From JAIEOG01 sp964519985 (GTDB lineage: Bacteria > Bdellovibrionota > FAC87 > UBA2466), in contig CAZFMF010000011.1 of assembly GCA_964519985.1 (NCBI GenBank), positions 27,467 through 91,466 on the forward strand: 64,000 bases of DNA, in the 5' to 3' direction. Within the stretch, counting starts at the first letter, position 1. Each line of letters starts with the position of its first letter. The notes under the pieces were generated by a model that was not told where the DNA came from, did no database searches, and saw only the letters and a program-made list of their open reading frames with translations. The position numbers were made by a program, and so were the translations under genes. Positions 1 to 7,693 of this stretch are shown in pieces.

Positions 1-2265
1 TTTTATCGCAGAGCTCGACTCGTTGCCGAACGGCTCGCCGATCCGCAACTTATCGCCCACGTCGAAGCGTACTATGCTTTCGCCATTGTCTATGCGGGAA
101 AGGAAGTCCAGGCCGAGAACCGCGTCCGTCAGCTTCTCCATGACTATAAAAATTCCCTGATTACCGAGGACTACGTCTATCTATGCGGTGTTTACATGTC
201 GAGCCTCGTGGTTCGAGGGTTCCCCGAAAAGGCTTTGAAATGTGCGCTGAGTGGGATTGAGCACCTGTCTGCCGGTTCGCAAGGATCGGAAGAACTACGT
301 TCTCACTACATGACCTGGTGCCAATCTTACGCGGTGGCGAGCCTCGTCATGATGGGTCGGAGCAGCGAGGCGCAGTACTACTTAGATGTCTTGAACGCCT
401 ACTTCCGAGAACACCCGAACGATAAATACCATCTCGGAATTCACCTCAATAATCTCATTCAGGCTCACTTGGAGCAGGGAGAATACTCGGACGCGCCGGA
501 ACGAGAATTTTCCCGGCACAACGGACTCATTCGAGTCTTCATCCCCTTGCTCCTGCTGCACTTGCGCCATTTTTACATCGCCAAGGCCTACCTTCGCTTT
601 AACCAAATGCATTTTGCTCGCCGCGAAAATACGCGCGAAAAAGAAAAGGCCTTTAAGAAGGCGCTGTGGGAATTGAAACTGGCTTGCGATAACCCCATGT
701 TTAGCTCCCACTACTACACGCTGCGAGGGGCCTACCTGGCCTATAAGGGGAAGAATCGGCGAGCGCTGCGCTCCTTGAACAAAGCCGAGCGACTGGCCTT
801 CATCTGCAATAATTCGACGGCACTGTATTTTCAGCAGCTGACCAAGGCGCGGATGGAGAAGAAACAAGGAGGCGGTTCCGCAACTTCCATCGCCCAAACC
901 GTCTACGCATTTTGCAAAAACCACGGCTGGGCGGGACGGCAATGGGAAATCGAAAAAGAGTTTGCCGATGTGCGCCTCGGCACAGGCACCGGCACGGAAC
1001 CGGCGCAGCAAAGGGGCCGCCCTTCCGACGAGGTCAATCAGTCTCAAGTCCAGGAAATGGATGCGTTGCTTACGATCAACCTCGCCTTGGCGAGTGCCCG
1101 TAATGATTCCGAGCGAGGGCAACTCGTTTTGGATAAAGTGATGCATGCCATTGGGGCGGAACGCGGAGCGTTCTTTCTCTGGGACGACGCCTCCAATCGC
1201 CTAAGCTTCTCGCTCGGCCAATCCAGCGATGGAAAGTCATTCAATGAACTCAAGGGCTACAGCAGTACCGTGGTCGATAAAGTCTTCCGCACGCAACAAC
1301 CCATTATCGTCAGTGGTACCGAAGAAGGCGAAGCGATGGGCAGCGCCAGCATCACGCTCTTCGACCTCCGAAGTATTATTGCCGCCCCCGTTAGCGTGAA
1401 CGAGAAGCGTTTCGGAGTCATTTATCTGGATAGCCGTTTCGCCAAAGGAATTTTCAACGCCCGGGATCTCGATTTCCTGCGCGCCGTCGGTATCCAGATC
1501 GCCATTGGGATTGATAGCAATCGCAGCGCGCGCATCTCGGTGGAGAAAGTCCGCATCGAGAAAGAACTCGAATTGACCGGAGCCGTGCAACGGCTCTTAA
1601 TTCCCAAATCCACCGATCTAGAAACCGACCGCTTCCACCTGAGTTACTTTTTCCAAACCGCGAGCCAATCGGGCGGCGACTGGATCTGGTACCAGTCCGA
1701 AGAAAACGGAGACCTCACCATTCTGTTGGGGGATGTCGTGGGGCACGGTCCGGCCGCCGCCATGATCACGGCCATCGTTTCCGGTACGTACCACGCCCTC
1801 CGCGAGACCGCCGACACACCGGTGATCCTGGAGCGGATCGATCAAGTCCTAAAGGACATGATGAAGGGCGAATACTGGATTTCCCTACTCGTGGTCCGCG
1901 TGCTTAAGGACAAAATTGAAGTTTACAACGCCGGCATGCCCTACTTCTCTTTCTTAAAGAAAGGCAAAGCGGTCGAGCAGATTGGCATTCCGTCCTGTGG
2001 GCCTCTGGGCCTGGATGTGAAGCCGGTCAAGAAAACCGAAATCCCGTTCGCAAAAGGCGACCGCTTCATGGTCTGCACCGACGGCGCCTTCGAATTCGCT
2101 CACAAAAACGGTATTTTTGGCGAACGCCGCCTCAACAAGCTCTTCTCATCGACCGCTGGTCTAGTACTGCCCGAGGCCCGGAACAAAATTGCCCAAACCG
2201 TCCTCTCCGAAATCGCGGGCCCCGTCCCTGATGACGTGGCGCTGGCGATCGTGGAAAAGAAGTAA
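1..2265 (+). CDS. GAF/SpoIIE-type PP2C protein phosphatase, 5' end outside window
   Basis: The frame is open from the first base, so only the C-terminal 754 residues are seen; an internal ATG at 196 is unlikely to be the true start. Visible order: alpha-helical TPR-like region (about 1-300), a Gly/Thr/Pro-rich linker, a GAF domain (about 360-510), then a SpoIIE/RsbU-type phosphatase domain (about 540-754). The phosphatase carries the metal-binding GDVVGHG motif near residue 578 and a PDDVAL motif near the C-terminus. Known for the family: these Mn/Mg-dependent phosphatases dephosphorylate anti-sigma-factor antagonists or similar partners, with GAF as the sensor. Inference: the missing part may be a Ser/Thr kinase plus AAA-ATPase, as in large multidomain proteins of this kind. 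A 16-bp palindrome follows the stop by 24 bases. Confidence 0.88.
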   Translation, partial: FYRRARLVAERLADPQLIAHVEAYYAFAIVYAGKEVQAENRVRQLLHDYKNSLITEDYVYLCGVYMSSLVVRGFPEKALKCALSGIEHLSAGSQGSEELRSHYMTWCQSYAVASLVMMGRSSEAQYYLDVLNAYFREHPNDKYHLGIHLNNLIQAHLEQGEYSDAPEREFSRHNGLIRVFIPLLLLHLRHFYIAKAYLRFNQMHFARRENTREKEKAFKKALWELKLACDNPMFSSHYYTLRGAYLAYKGKNRRALRSLNKAERLAFICNNSTALYFQQLTKARMEKKQGGGSATSIAQTVYAFCKNHGWAGRQWEIEKEFADVRLGTGTGTEPAQQRGRPSDEVNQSQVQEMDALLTINLALASARNDSERGQLVLDKVMHAIGAERGAFFLWDDASNRLSFSLGQSSDGKSFNELKGYSSTVVDKVFRTQQPIIVSGTEEGEAMGSASITLFDLRSIIAAPVSVNEKRFGVIYLDSRFAKGIFNARDLDFLRAVGIQIAIGIDSNRSARISVEKVRIEKELELTGAVQRLLIPKSTDLETDRFHLSYFFQTASQSGGDWIWYQSEENGDLTILLGDVVGHGPAAAMITAIVSGTYHALRETADTPVILERIDQVLKDMMKGEYWISLLVVRVLKDKIEVYNAGMPYFSFLKKGKAVEQIGIPSCGPLGLDVKPVKKTEIPFAKGDRFMVCTDGAFEFAHKNGIFGERRLNKLFSSTAGLVLPEARNKIAQTVLSEIAGPVPDDVALAIVEKK

Positions 2266-2288
2266 CCGGCGTTTGAATATCGCCCTTC

Positions 2289-2304
2289 ACTCCGGCGCCG
2301 GAGT
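2289..2304. repeat. 16-bp perfect palindrome, copy 1 of 3
   Basis: ACTCCGGCGCCGGAGT, 24 bases after the phosphatase stop. The identical 16-mer recurs at 4909-4924 and 19507-19522. It can fold as an 8-bp GC-rich hairpin but no T-tract follows. Confidence 0.85.
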
Positions 2305-2376
2305 AGAGCCTATTTCTCACCGACGAGACGTTCCAATTCGGGCCTACTCAATTTCACCGCTAGAGCGAACTTGTCT

Positions 2377-2405
2377 TTGCCTTCCATTTTGAAATGGGTC
2401 ATAAT
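2377..2405 (+). promoter_or_regulatory. sigma70-like promoter of the phd-vapC operon
   Basis: TTGCCT (2377-2382), a 17-base spacer and CATAAT (2400-2405) fit a housekeeping promoter. Transcription would begin about base 2412, on or next to an ATG, so the antitoxin may be read from a leaderless mRNA. The -10 lies within a doubled GGGTCAT (2397-2403 and 2407-2413), which could be an operator for the antitoxin. Inference from spacing and motif match only. Confidence 0.45.
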
Positions 2406-2411
2406 TGGGTC

Positions 2412-2690
2412 ATGAAAAGGTCACATTCTGGCGGTGGCGAAAAAGTGAGCATTGCAAACCTCAAAGCCAAACTTGCTTACTATCTCCGCAAAGTCCGCTT
2501 GGGAGAGGAAGTCATCGTCACCGAGCATAAGCGACCCGTCGCCAAAATAGTTCAGCTGGAGCCCGAAGGGCTAGATATCATTCGAGCCAAAGGTTCCTTC
2601 GCGGAAGTTGCGGATACAAAACTGGAACCTCTTGACCACGAAAAAGTAGACTCCCTATCGCACCTATTGAAGGAGCGAGGTAATCGTTAA
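2412..2690 (+). CDS. Phd/YefM-family antitoxin
   Basis: A 92-residue protein. The stretch VSIANLKAKLAYYLRKVR followed by GEEVIVTEHKRPVAKIV is the typical N-terminal DNA-binding fold of Phd/YefM antitoxins; the acidic C-terminal third would wrap the toxin. Its stop overlaps the start of the PIN toxin gene by one base (TAATG), the classic arrangement. The start is uncertain: ATG 2394 is in frame but overlaps the predicted -10 box, ATG 2412 coincides with the expected transcription start, and GTG 2445 is also possible. Known for the family: it neutralises the toxin and autorepresses the operon. Confidence 0.85.
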   Translation: MKRSHSGGGEKVSIANLKAKLAYYLRKVRLGEEVIVTEHKRPVAKIVQLEPEGLDIIRAKGSFAEVADTKLEPLDHEKVDSLSHLLKERGNR

Positions 2691-3103
2691 TGATCGCCTA
2701 CATCGACTCTTCGGTGCTACTTCGAGTTATTTTTTCTGAGTCCAACTCGCTCAAGGAGTTTAAGAAGATCAAGGCGGCAGTATCGAGCGAACTGCTACGA
2801 GTGGAGTGCATGCGCACTATCGATCGTGTCCGCGTCACTAATAAGTTTTCCGATGAAGTTTATCTAGAGTATGTCCGACGCTTCTTTCTCTTCTTGGAAA
2901 AAATCGATCTCATTCCAATTCAACGAGAAATCCTGAATCGAGCCGCACAGCCTTTTTCCACCATCTTAGGTTCCTTAGACGCCATCCACCTCGCTTCCGC
3001 GATTTTGTACCGCGAAAGATATTCCTCCCGGCTTGTTCTTACGACCCACGATAAACAGCTATTTGGAGCTGCCCTCGCGTCTGGCTTCGAGGTGCTTGGT
3101 TAA
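2690..3103 (+). CDS. vapC: PIN-domain ribonuclease toxin (VapC-like)
   Basis: A 137-residue PIN-domain protein of normal VapC length. The acidic residues of the Mg-dependent nuclease site are all visible: D6 (YIDSS), E39 (RVEC), D97 (SLDAIHLA) and D121 (THDKQ). VapC toxins typically cleave tRNA or rRNA to stop growth. It overlaps the upstream Phd-type antitoxin by one base, so the two form a type II toxin-antitoxin operon. Nothing looks truncated; it is probably active unless held by the antitoxin. Confidence 0.9.
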   Translation: MIAYIDSSVLLRVIFSESNSLKEFKKIKAAVSSELLRVECMRTIDRVRVTNKFSDEVYLEYVRRFFLFLEKIDLIPIQREILNRAAQPFSTILGSLDAIHLASAILYRERYSSRLVLTTHDKQLFGAALASGFEVLG

Positions 3104-3200
3104 CATCTTGTGATCTAAAGCTAATTTCGCGCCTAAAAACTTGTCTTCTCGGCCTCGGATTGTGGTAGGAACTCGCCCACCTAAGTCCTGGAGTTCGTGT

Positions 3201-4883
3201 ATGCGATTTCTGACCTCAATCTTCCTATTGGTAACCCTGAGTGGGGCCGCGTCCGCCTTAGCACTGCGCCCACTCACGAATGAAATGGTCTTGGAAGATC
3301 TCAACCAGCTCGTGAAAAACGTTCAGGCTTACTATGGGCCACTGGAGTACAAGTCCTCTAAGCTTGGATTCAAGCTGGACGACGCGGTGACGCTGGCGGA
3401 GAAGCAGATCCGAGCCGCCAAGTCGGAAGCGGAAGCGATTTCGGCGCTGGCGAAGTTCCTGGGGAAACTAGGCGACGGGCATGTGAGCATCCAGTTTCCC
3501 AATTACACCAGCAATACGTCTCAATACTCCATCCCGATCTTCGTCACTCCCGTGGAAGGCAAAGCGATTGTTGCGACGGTGGATCCTTCAATCACAAACC
3601 TGGGAATCGAAGTCGGTGACGAGCTTGTATCCGTGGATGGCGAACCGACGATGACTTTCGCCGATAAGGTGAGTGCCTACCGTAGTTTCGGAAATCCGAA
3701 GAGCAATGCTCATCTCATCTACCAAGCGCTACGCCGCGATAGTTACATGGTGGAGCTCACTCCCAAACGTGCCGAGGCGACGCTCATCGTCGCTAAGGCC
3801 AATGGCAAAAAGTTAACCGTGAATGCAGTGTGGAGACCCCGCGCCCTCCACGATGCCGATGTAAAATTTGTGGCGTCTAAGGATCCTTCCGCGAGCTACT
3901 TGTTTCGGGGCGTCCGAGATTTTAACGACGCCGCGGGGGCCGCTTCGCTTCAGGCAATGGGCGCCTCGGAGCCATTCTACTATACCGCTCAAGCGCGGGA
4001 GAAGTTCCGCATTACCCGAATCCACGCGAACGCCGACTTTTTGGCGAAGTTCAAAGTCGATCCCTTGAAAGTCCCGGACGTCTTTGCGGCGATGTTGAAA
4101 TACGAAAACAAGAACATCCTCGTTCTGCGCATGCCCACGTACAGCCTCCCGGAAGGACAGTGGCAACCTTACATCCAGTTGTACAAGGCGATCTTGAACC
4201 AGTACGAACCCTTCGCCGATGTTCTCGTCGTCGATCAAACCCACAATCCCGGCGGTAACTCCAACTACCTCGAAGCCTTTTTGCAGCTTTTCATCAAAGA
4301 ACGCGCGGCCAGCGTCGTTCAATTTATGCGGGCGGACCGAAAATGGATTCGGCACTACGAAGCAATGGCGGCGCAGGCCGACCCGAAGCTTGAATCCGAG
4401 CGTTCTCGACAGCTCATGCTGAGGGCTCGCATGATCGAAACGTCGCAGGACAAAGGTGAGTTTCTCACTAAGGAGCCTATTCCTTTGAACTGGGACTCCG
4501 AGCTCGATCCGAACCAAGATTACACCTGGAAAAAACCCATGCTGGTTCTCATCGATGAACTGGCCGGATCGTGTGGCGATATCTTTCCCATGGTGATCAA
4601 GCGGAACAACATCGCAAAACTTTTCGGGGAAGCAACCATGGGACTGGGGGGCAACGTGGAACCCATCGGAGAGCTCACCCATACCGGTGCCAGCGTCAAT
4701 CTGACCCGCGGACTTTTTGCCGTCTATCGCGCCGACGGCAAATACGCGGACGCCGATCTTGCCGAAAACAACGGCCAGAAACCAGACTACCCCCACTCCA
4801 TCTCATTGAACGATTTTCGAGCCGGTCTGGTCGGCTACGTCGAGGCCTTTGCCAAAGCGGCCGTTGAGCAACTGCCTAAGTGA
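3201..4883 (+). CDS. Secreted S41-family serine peptidase
   Basis: A 560-residue protein. ATG 3201 is preceded by GGAG and opens a clear Sec signal peptide (MRFLTSIFLLVTLSGAASALA), so it is preferred over the in-frame ATG at 3141. A helical N-terminal region is followed by a PDZ-like segment (about 140-190, NLGIEVGDELVSVDGE) and the S41 peptidase core (about 290-540). The probable nucleophile is S457 in AGSCGDIFP, after a hydrophobic strand ending LVLIDE. The family cleaves unfolded or C-terminal regions of exported proteins in the periplasm. It is monocistronic, and the 16-bp palindrome follows 26 bases after the stop. The specific substrate is unknown. Confidence 0.85.
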   Translation: MRFLTSIFLLVTLSGAASALALRPLTNEMVLEDLNQLVKNVQAYYGPLEYKSSKLGFKLDDAVTLAEKQIRAAKSEAEAISALAKFLGKLGDGHVSIQFPNYTSNTSQYSIPIFVTPVEGKAIVATVDPSITNLGIEVGDELVSVDGEPTMTFADKVSAYRSFGNPKSNAHLIYQALRRDSYMVELTPKRAEATLIVAKANGKKLTVNAVWRPRALHDADVKFVASKDPSASYLFRGVRDFNDAAGAASLQAMGASEPFYYTAQAREKFRITRIHANADFLAKFKVDPLKVPDVFAAMLKYENKNILVLRMPTYSLPEGQWQPYIQLYKAILNQYEPFADVLVVDQTHNPGGNSNYLEAFLQLFIKERAASVVQFMRADRKWIRHYEAMAAQADPKLESERSRQLMLRARMIETSQDKGEFLTKEPIPLNWDSELDPNQDYTWKKPMLVLIDELAGSCGDIFPMVIKRNNIAKLFGEATMGLGGNVEPIGELTHTGASVNLTRGLFAVYRADGKYADADLAENNGQKPDYPHSISLNDFRAGLVGYVEAFAKAAVEQLPK

Positions 4884-4908
4884 CAGTCCTAACTTCATCC
4901 GAGGCTCT

Positions 4909-4924
4909 ACTCCGGCGCCGGAGT
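4909..4924. repeat. 16-bp perfect palindrome, copy 2 of 3
   Basis: ACTCCGGCGCCGGAGT, 26 bases after the S41 peptidase stop. It is followed by a weaker inverted repeat (ATGGCGG 4930-4936 / CCGCCAT 4963-4969). Together they could act as a terminator or RNA-stabilising structure. Confidence 0.85.
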
Positions 4925-5094
4925 CCGACATGGCGGTACCGAGTTCGCAGGCGCGCAAAAACCCGCCATCTAGCTATGACCGGAATATCCAGAACTAAAA
5001 CCGGTTGTTCCCATTTCCTATTCATGCTATCAACTCCTCCCCCGCAAAGCGCACCTACGGTTCTTCACTCAGTTCGGGGTTGAGGAGAGTCGGC

Positions 5095-5874
5095 ATGGTC
5101 CTAACCATATTAAGCCATCTTGCCATTCCCATTTTGGCCTTCCTTTTCGTCAATCAGTCGGCACTTGCAACGGACAAAATTGGAAAGATTGGGAGATGCA
5201 CGAAACAACTGCAGAAGATGTTAGAGGAACGTTCTGCGGATCCCCGAATGATAGAAATTCTACTCGATCTGGATCGAAGAATAGGGCGCCTGGAATCGGA
5301 GAGAGGAGATCGGACGTTGCGGCGAACACCTCGCGGCACTCTCCCGGCCGCCCACCCGATCTATCTTGTTGAATTACTAAAAACAATGGACCCGGAAGTT
5401 CTCAAGGCCAGGATACTTGCTTATCGAAAGCCCCGAAACAGCAAGCGAGTACCGAATAATGCGCCGAGCCTGTCCCCAATAATAAATATTCGAGATCGGA
5501 CAGGAGCTATCCTTCGTTTGAGCTGGCTTACCGGAGAGTGGGGTGGCGATGCCACCATAGGTGAGCAACCACTGGGATCTTTGCTCGTAGGAATCGTGAA
5601 TTTTGTAGGCGAAGAGTCGAAGAACTTCGATCCCGACCTTTGGGGCACTTACGTTGGCAAAGTCGTTCTCCAACGCCACGAGGAGATGGTTTATCGCCCT
5701 ATCCGACTTGGCCACGAACTCCACGAGCGCGTCGAAACGATGGCGAAAGAGCTATTGGGCGGACAGCCAGGAAGCACGCAGGAAGTGATTATCGCCTCGA
5801 TTCATTTGATTTGCGATGCCTTTGGAGCGCCCCCCGCCGACGAGCTCGAGCTAGTCTCGGCTGAGGAGCCCTAA
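5095..5874 (+). CDS. Unknown secreted protein
   Basis: A 259-residue protein not recognised as any family. ATG 5095 has GAGGAG upstream at good spacing and begins a signal peptide (MVLTILSHLAIPILAFLF then NQSALAT), so it is preferred to the in-frame ATG at 5005. The mature part starts with a helical, Arg/Lys-rich region with repeated KxxR-like spacing. It then has a mixed region ending in an acidic tail (DELELVSAEEP). There are no cysteines in a conserved pair and no membrane segment besides the leader. It stands alone between a peptidase gene and tRNA-Gly. No function is proposed. Confidence 0.6.
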   Translation: MVLTILSHLAIPILAFLFVNQSALATDKIGKIGRCTKQLQKMLEERSADPRMIEILLDLDRRIGRLESERGDRTLRRTPRGTLPAAHPIYLVELLKTMDPEVLKARILAYRKPRNSKRVPNNAPSLSPIINIRDRTGAILRLSWLTGEWGGDATIGEQPLGSLLVGIVNFVGEESKNFDPDLWGTYVGKVVLQRHEEMVYRPIRLGHELHERVETMAKELLGGQPGSTQEVIIASIHLICDAFGAPPADELELVSAEEP

Positions 5875-5900
5875 GATAAAACCGGTTCCGGCATTCGGAT

Positions 5901-5939
5901 CTGATATCGGATATCCGATATCGAGCCATCCGATATCAG
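5901..5939. repeat. Palindrome cluster downstream of tRNA-Gly
   Basis: GATATCGGATATCCGATATC (5903-5922) is a perfect 20-bp palindrome, and its half-site ATCCGATATC occurs again at 5928-5937. As a result CTGATATCGGAT (5901-5912) and ATCCGATATCAG (5928-5939) also form perfect 12-bp arms around a 15-base loop, giving two mutually exclusive hairpins. The cluster starts 8 bases past the 3' end of the tRNA. There is no U-run on either side, so it is not a standard intrinsic terminator. Confidence 0.75.
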
Positions 5940-5946
5940 ACTGAGT

Positions 5947-6022
5947 TGGAGCGGGTGAAGGGGTTCGAACCCTCGGCCCTCAGCTTGGGAAGCTGATGCT
6001 CTACCAACTGAGCTACACCCGC
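5947..6022 (-). tRNA. tRNA-Gly (anticodon CCC)
   Basis: A 76-base cloverleaf read on the minus strand. Acceptor stem GCGGGTG pairs with CACCCGC, the D-arm is GCTC/GAGC, and the anticodon stem TCAGC/GCTGA carries loop TTCCCAA (anticodon CCC, codon GGG). The T-arm loop is TTCGAAC, and CCA is encoded after discriminator T. It decodes glycine GGG. Confidence 0.95.
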
Positions 6023-6117
6023 ATAATAAATAAAAGAACTGTTACTACGGATACTTAGCACGGCTTTCCAAAATCCGTCTACCGCGATTTTCTCGTCCAT
6101 GGAACATTCGTGGAACA

Positions 6118-6561
6118 TTAATGAAATAGCCGGATTACCTGCTCCACCCCTTCGAGGTTGGAACCTCGATGATGGATGTAGCGCTCCGTAACCTTACTAC
6201 CGCTGTGAGCGAAGAGCTGTCGGATATCGTCCCGAGTCGCTCCGTGAGAAAGGCACAACGCAGAAGTTGAGTGGCGAAGGCCATGAGTTCCGATCACAGG
6301 AATCTCAAGTTCCTTGCAGTATCGCCGCAACTTTCACGAATACCATTCATACGAGAGCATTCCGCCGACTGGCGAAGTCGCAACGAAAACACTCGAGACT
6401 CGTCCACTCTCGGCTCGCAGAACTTGCCAAGCTCGCCGGGTCAACCTTGGCTCTACTCTATTGGACCGGGGCCCCCCGAAGGAATCACGCTTCCCAAACG
6501 GTCTGGCGGAAATCAACCGGGGCGGGTATCCTCTGTCCGTGAACTCCCTACAGGCGATCAT
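6118..6561 (-). pseudogene. Tyrosine recombinase/integrase C-terminal remnant with an in-frame stop
   Basis: The last 70 codons encode the second half of a phage-type integrase catalytic domain. HGLRHS gives the His-x-x-Arg box, LFAHSG the second His, and RYIHH the probable nucleophilic Tyr. Reading upstream in the same frame, a TGA at 6334-6336 interrupts an otherwise family-like run (GGMLSYEWYS, stop, KLRRYCKELEIPVIG). A single CGA-to-TGA change would explain it. Further upstream the similarity fades and the N-terminal DNA-binding domain and the first catalytic Arg are missing. It lies 96 bases from the 5' end of tRNA-Gly, not the usual 3' side. It is almost certainly inactive as it stands. 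Confidence 0.75.
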
Positions 6562-6958
6562 CTTCCTCTCACTCCTACTTGCACCGGAGATTCTCTTGGG
6601 TCGCCGCCTACTCCGCTACGAACCGGCGATCGTAGAGTGTCGCGGCAGGCTGCGGCTTGTCTATTTTCCGGGGTCGCCCAACTACCAGTCCATTAAAGAT
6701 GGTGACAAACGTGAAGGAGTTTACATTTTGGAACTCGAAGAACCTTTCGATATAGCTGCTGCCAACGACCCCAATAAGCCACTTAATGATTCCGAGGGGT
6801 GGGGTAAAAACGTGCAACGCATCCAGCTCATTAGTGATGGAACTCTAGAAAAACGCGTTGGGAAAAAAGTTACCGTGAGGGGAATGTTGTTTGAAGCCAT
6901 CTTTGGCCGCCATCACACCAGCGTGCTGATGGAAGTGCTGAAAGTGACCGGGAAGTAA
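6539..6958 (+). CDS. DUF4431-like exported protein
   Basis: A 139-residue protein starting at GTG 6539, chosen because it opens a hydrophobic leader (NSLQAIIFLSLLLAPEILL). The longer reading to 6314 would run antisense through the integrase remnant. The mature part is YEPAIVECRGRLRLVYFPGSPNY, then EGVYILELEEPF, and a C-terminal GKKVTVRGMLFEAIFGRHHTSVLMEV. The His-His pair after a 'VTVxGxLF' strand is typical of DUF4431 domains, whose role is not established. It ends 10 bases before a gene for a muramidase-like protein on the same strand, suggesting a pair. The domain call is by recall of the motif and is moderately sure. Confidence 0.65.
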   Translation: MNSLQAIIFLSLLLAPEILLGRRLLRYEPAIVECRGRLRLVYFPGSPNYQSIKDGDKREGVYILELEEPFDIAAANDPNKPLNDSEGWGKNVQRIQLISDGTLEKRVGKKVTVRGMLFEAIFGRHHTSVLMEVLKVTGK

Positions 6959-6968
6959 ATGTATTCCC

Positions 6969-7625
6969 GTGCCATCAAAGGTGGTCGGCAGCGCCGTTAT
7001 CTACATCGATGGCAAGGACCGTCTTGTAAAAATAGGCGGTGACCCGGCTTGGCGGAACAACAACCCGGGGAACCTTAAGAGCGGTGCCCACACGCGCATT
7101 CATGGCTCGATCGGAGTCGTGAACGGATTTGCTGTGTTTCCGACCGAGGAGATCGGGACGGAAGCGAGGATTCGGCTGTTGAAGGGAAGCAAGTATCGAA
7201 ACAAGACGATCATCGAGGCAGTGAAATCTTATGCGCCGAAGAGCGACGGCAATAATCCCGAGCGGTACGCGCGGCAGATCGAGTCGATTGCTGGCTTGAA
7301 GCGCAATCGAGTGTTGAAGGATCTTTCCGATGGCGAGTTTACGGCACTCGTCGCGGCCATGAAGCAAATCGAAGGAAATCGACCGGGACGAGAGGAAAAG
7401 TTTCGGGTTAAGGAGATAATAGATATTCGGGTAAACGAACGGAACGCTATTGTCGCCTACAACATTGAGGACTACGGTTGGTTGTCGAAGGCGGAGACGA
7501 TCGCGCTCATCGAGCAGGGGCGTATCGATGCTGTCGTGGTAACGGAGAAGGGGCGAACTTATGTTAGAACGCGGCCCGATCACGCGACATCAAACAATCT
7601 GTATGAGATGAAACCGCAAAAGTGA
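6969..7625 (+). CDS. Muramidase-like domain protein with DUF3892-like C-terminus
   Basis: A 218-residue protein starting at GTG 6969. The N-terminal half contains WRNNNPGNLK and a pattern (GFAVFPTEEIGTEARIRLL, YAPKSDGNNPERYARQI) shared with phage structural muramidases and the peptidoglycan-active C-termini of some secreted effectors. The C-terminal 70 residues (VAYNIEDYGWLSKAETIALIEQG then VVVTEKGRTYVRTRPD) resemble DUF3892. No signal peptide is visible, so export would need a dedicated system or phage-type lysis. The neighbouring exported DUF4431-like protein 10 bases upstream could be its partner or immunity protein; that is inference. Confidence 0.6.
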   Translation: MPSKVVGSAVIYIDGKDRLVKIGGDPAWRNNNPGNLKSGAHTRIHGSIGVVNGFAVFPTEEIGTEARIRLLKGSKYRNKTIIEAVKSYAPKSDGNNPERYARQIESIAGLKRNRVLKDLSDGEFTALVAAMKQIEGNRPGREEKFRVKEIIDIRVNERNAIVAYNIEDYGWLSKAETIALIEQGRIDAVVVTEKGRTYVRTRPDHATSNNLYEMKPQK

Positions 7626-7693
7626 AGATCGGATCGGCTCAGAATGTCGCGTCTCGCAAATCGAAGCACAAAATAAACCAATCAAGGTCTGGA

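Noticed and set aside
382..1146. 254-codon minus-strand open frame inside the phosphatase gene
   Set aside because: Antisense to a TPR/GAF region that is well supported; no own motifs.
4996..5887. 11-bp direct repeat TAAAACCGGTT at 4996 and 5877 flanking the unknown secreted-protein gene
   Set aside because: Chance 11-mer pairs are expected in 64 kb; no inverted ends or transposase support a mobile unit.
5936..6118. 60-codon minus-strand frame
   Set aside because: It runs through tRNA-Gly; the peptide VAQLVEHQLPKLRAEGSNPF is the usual translation of a tRNA gene.
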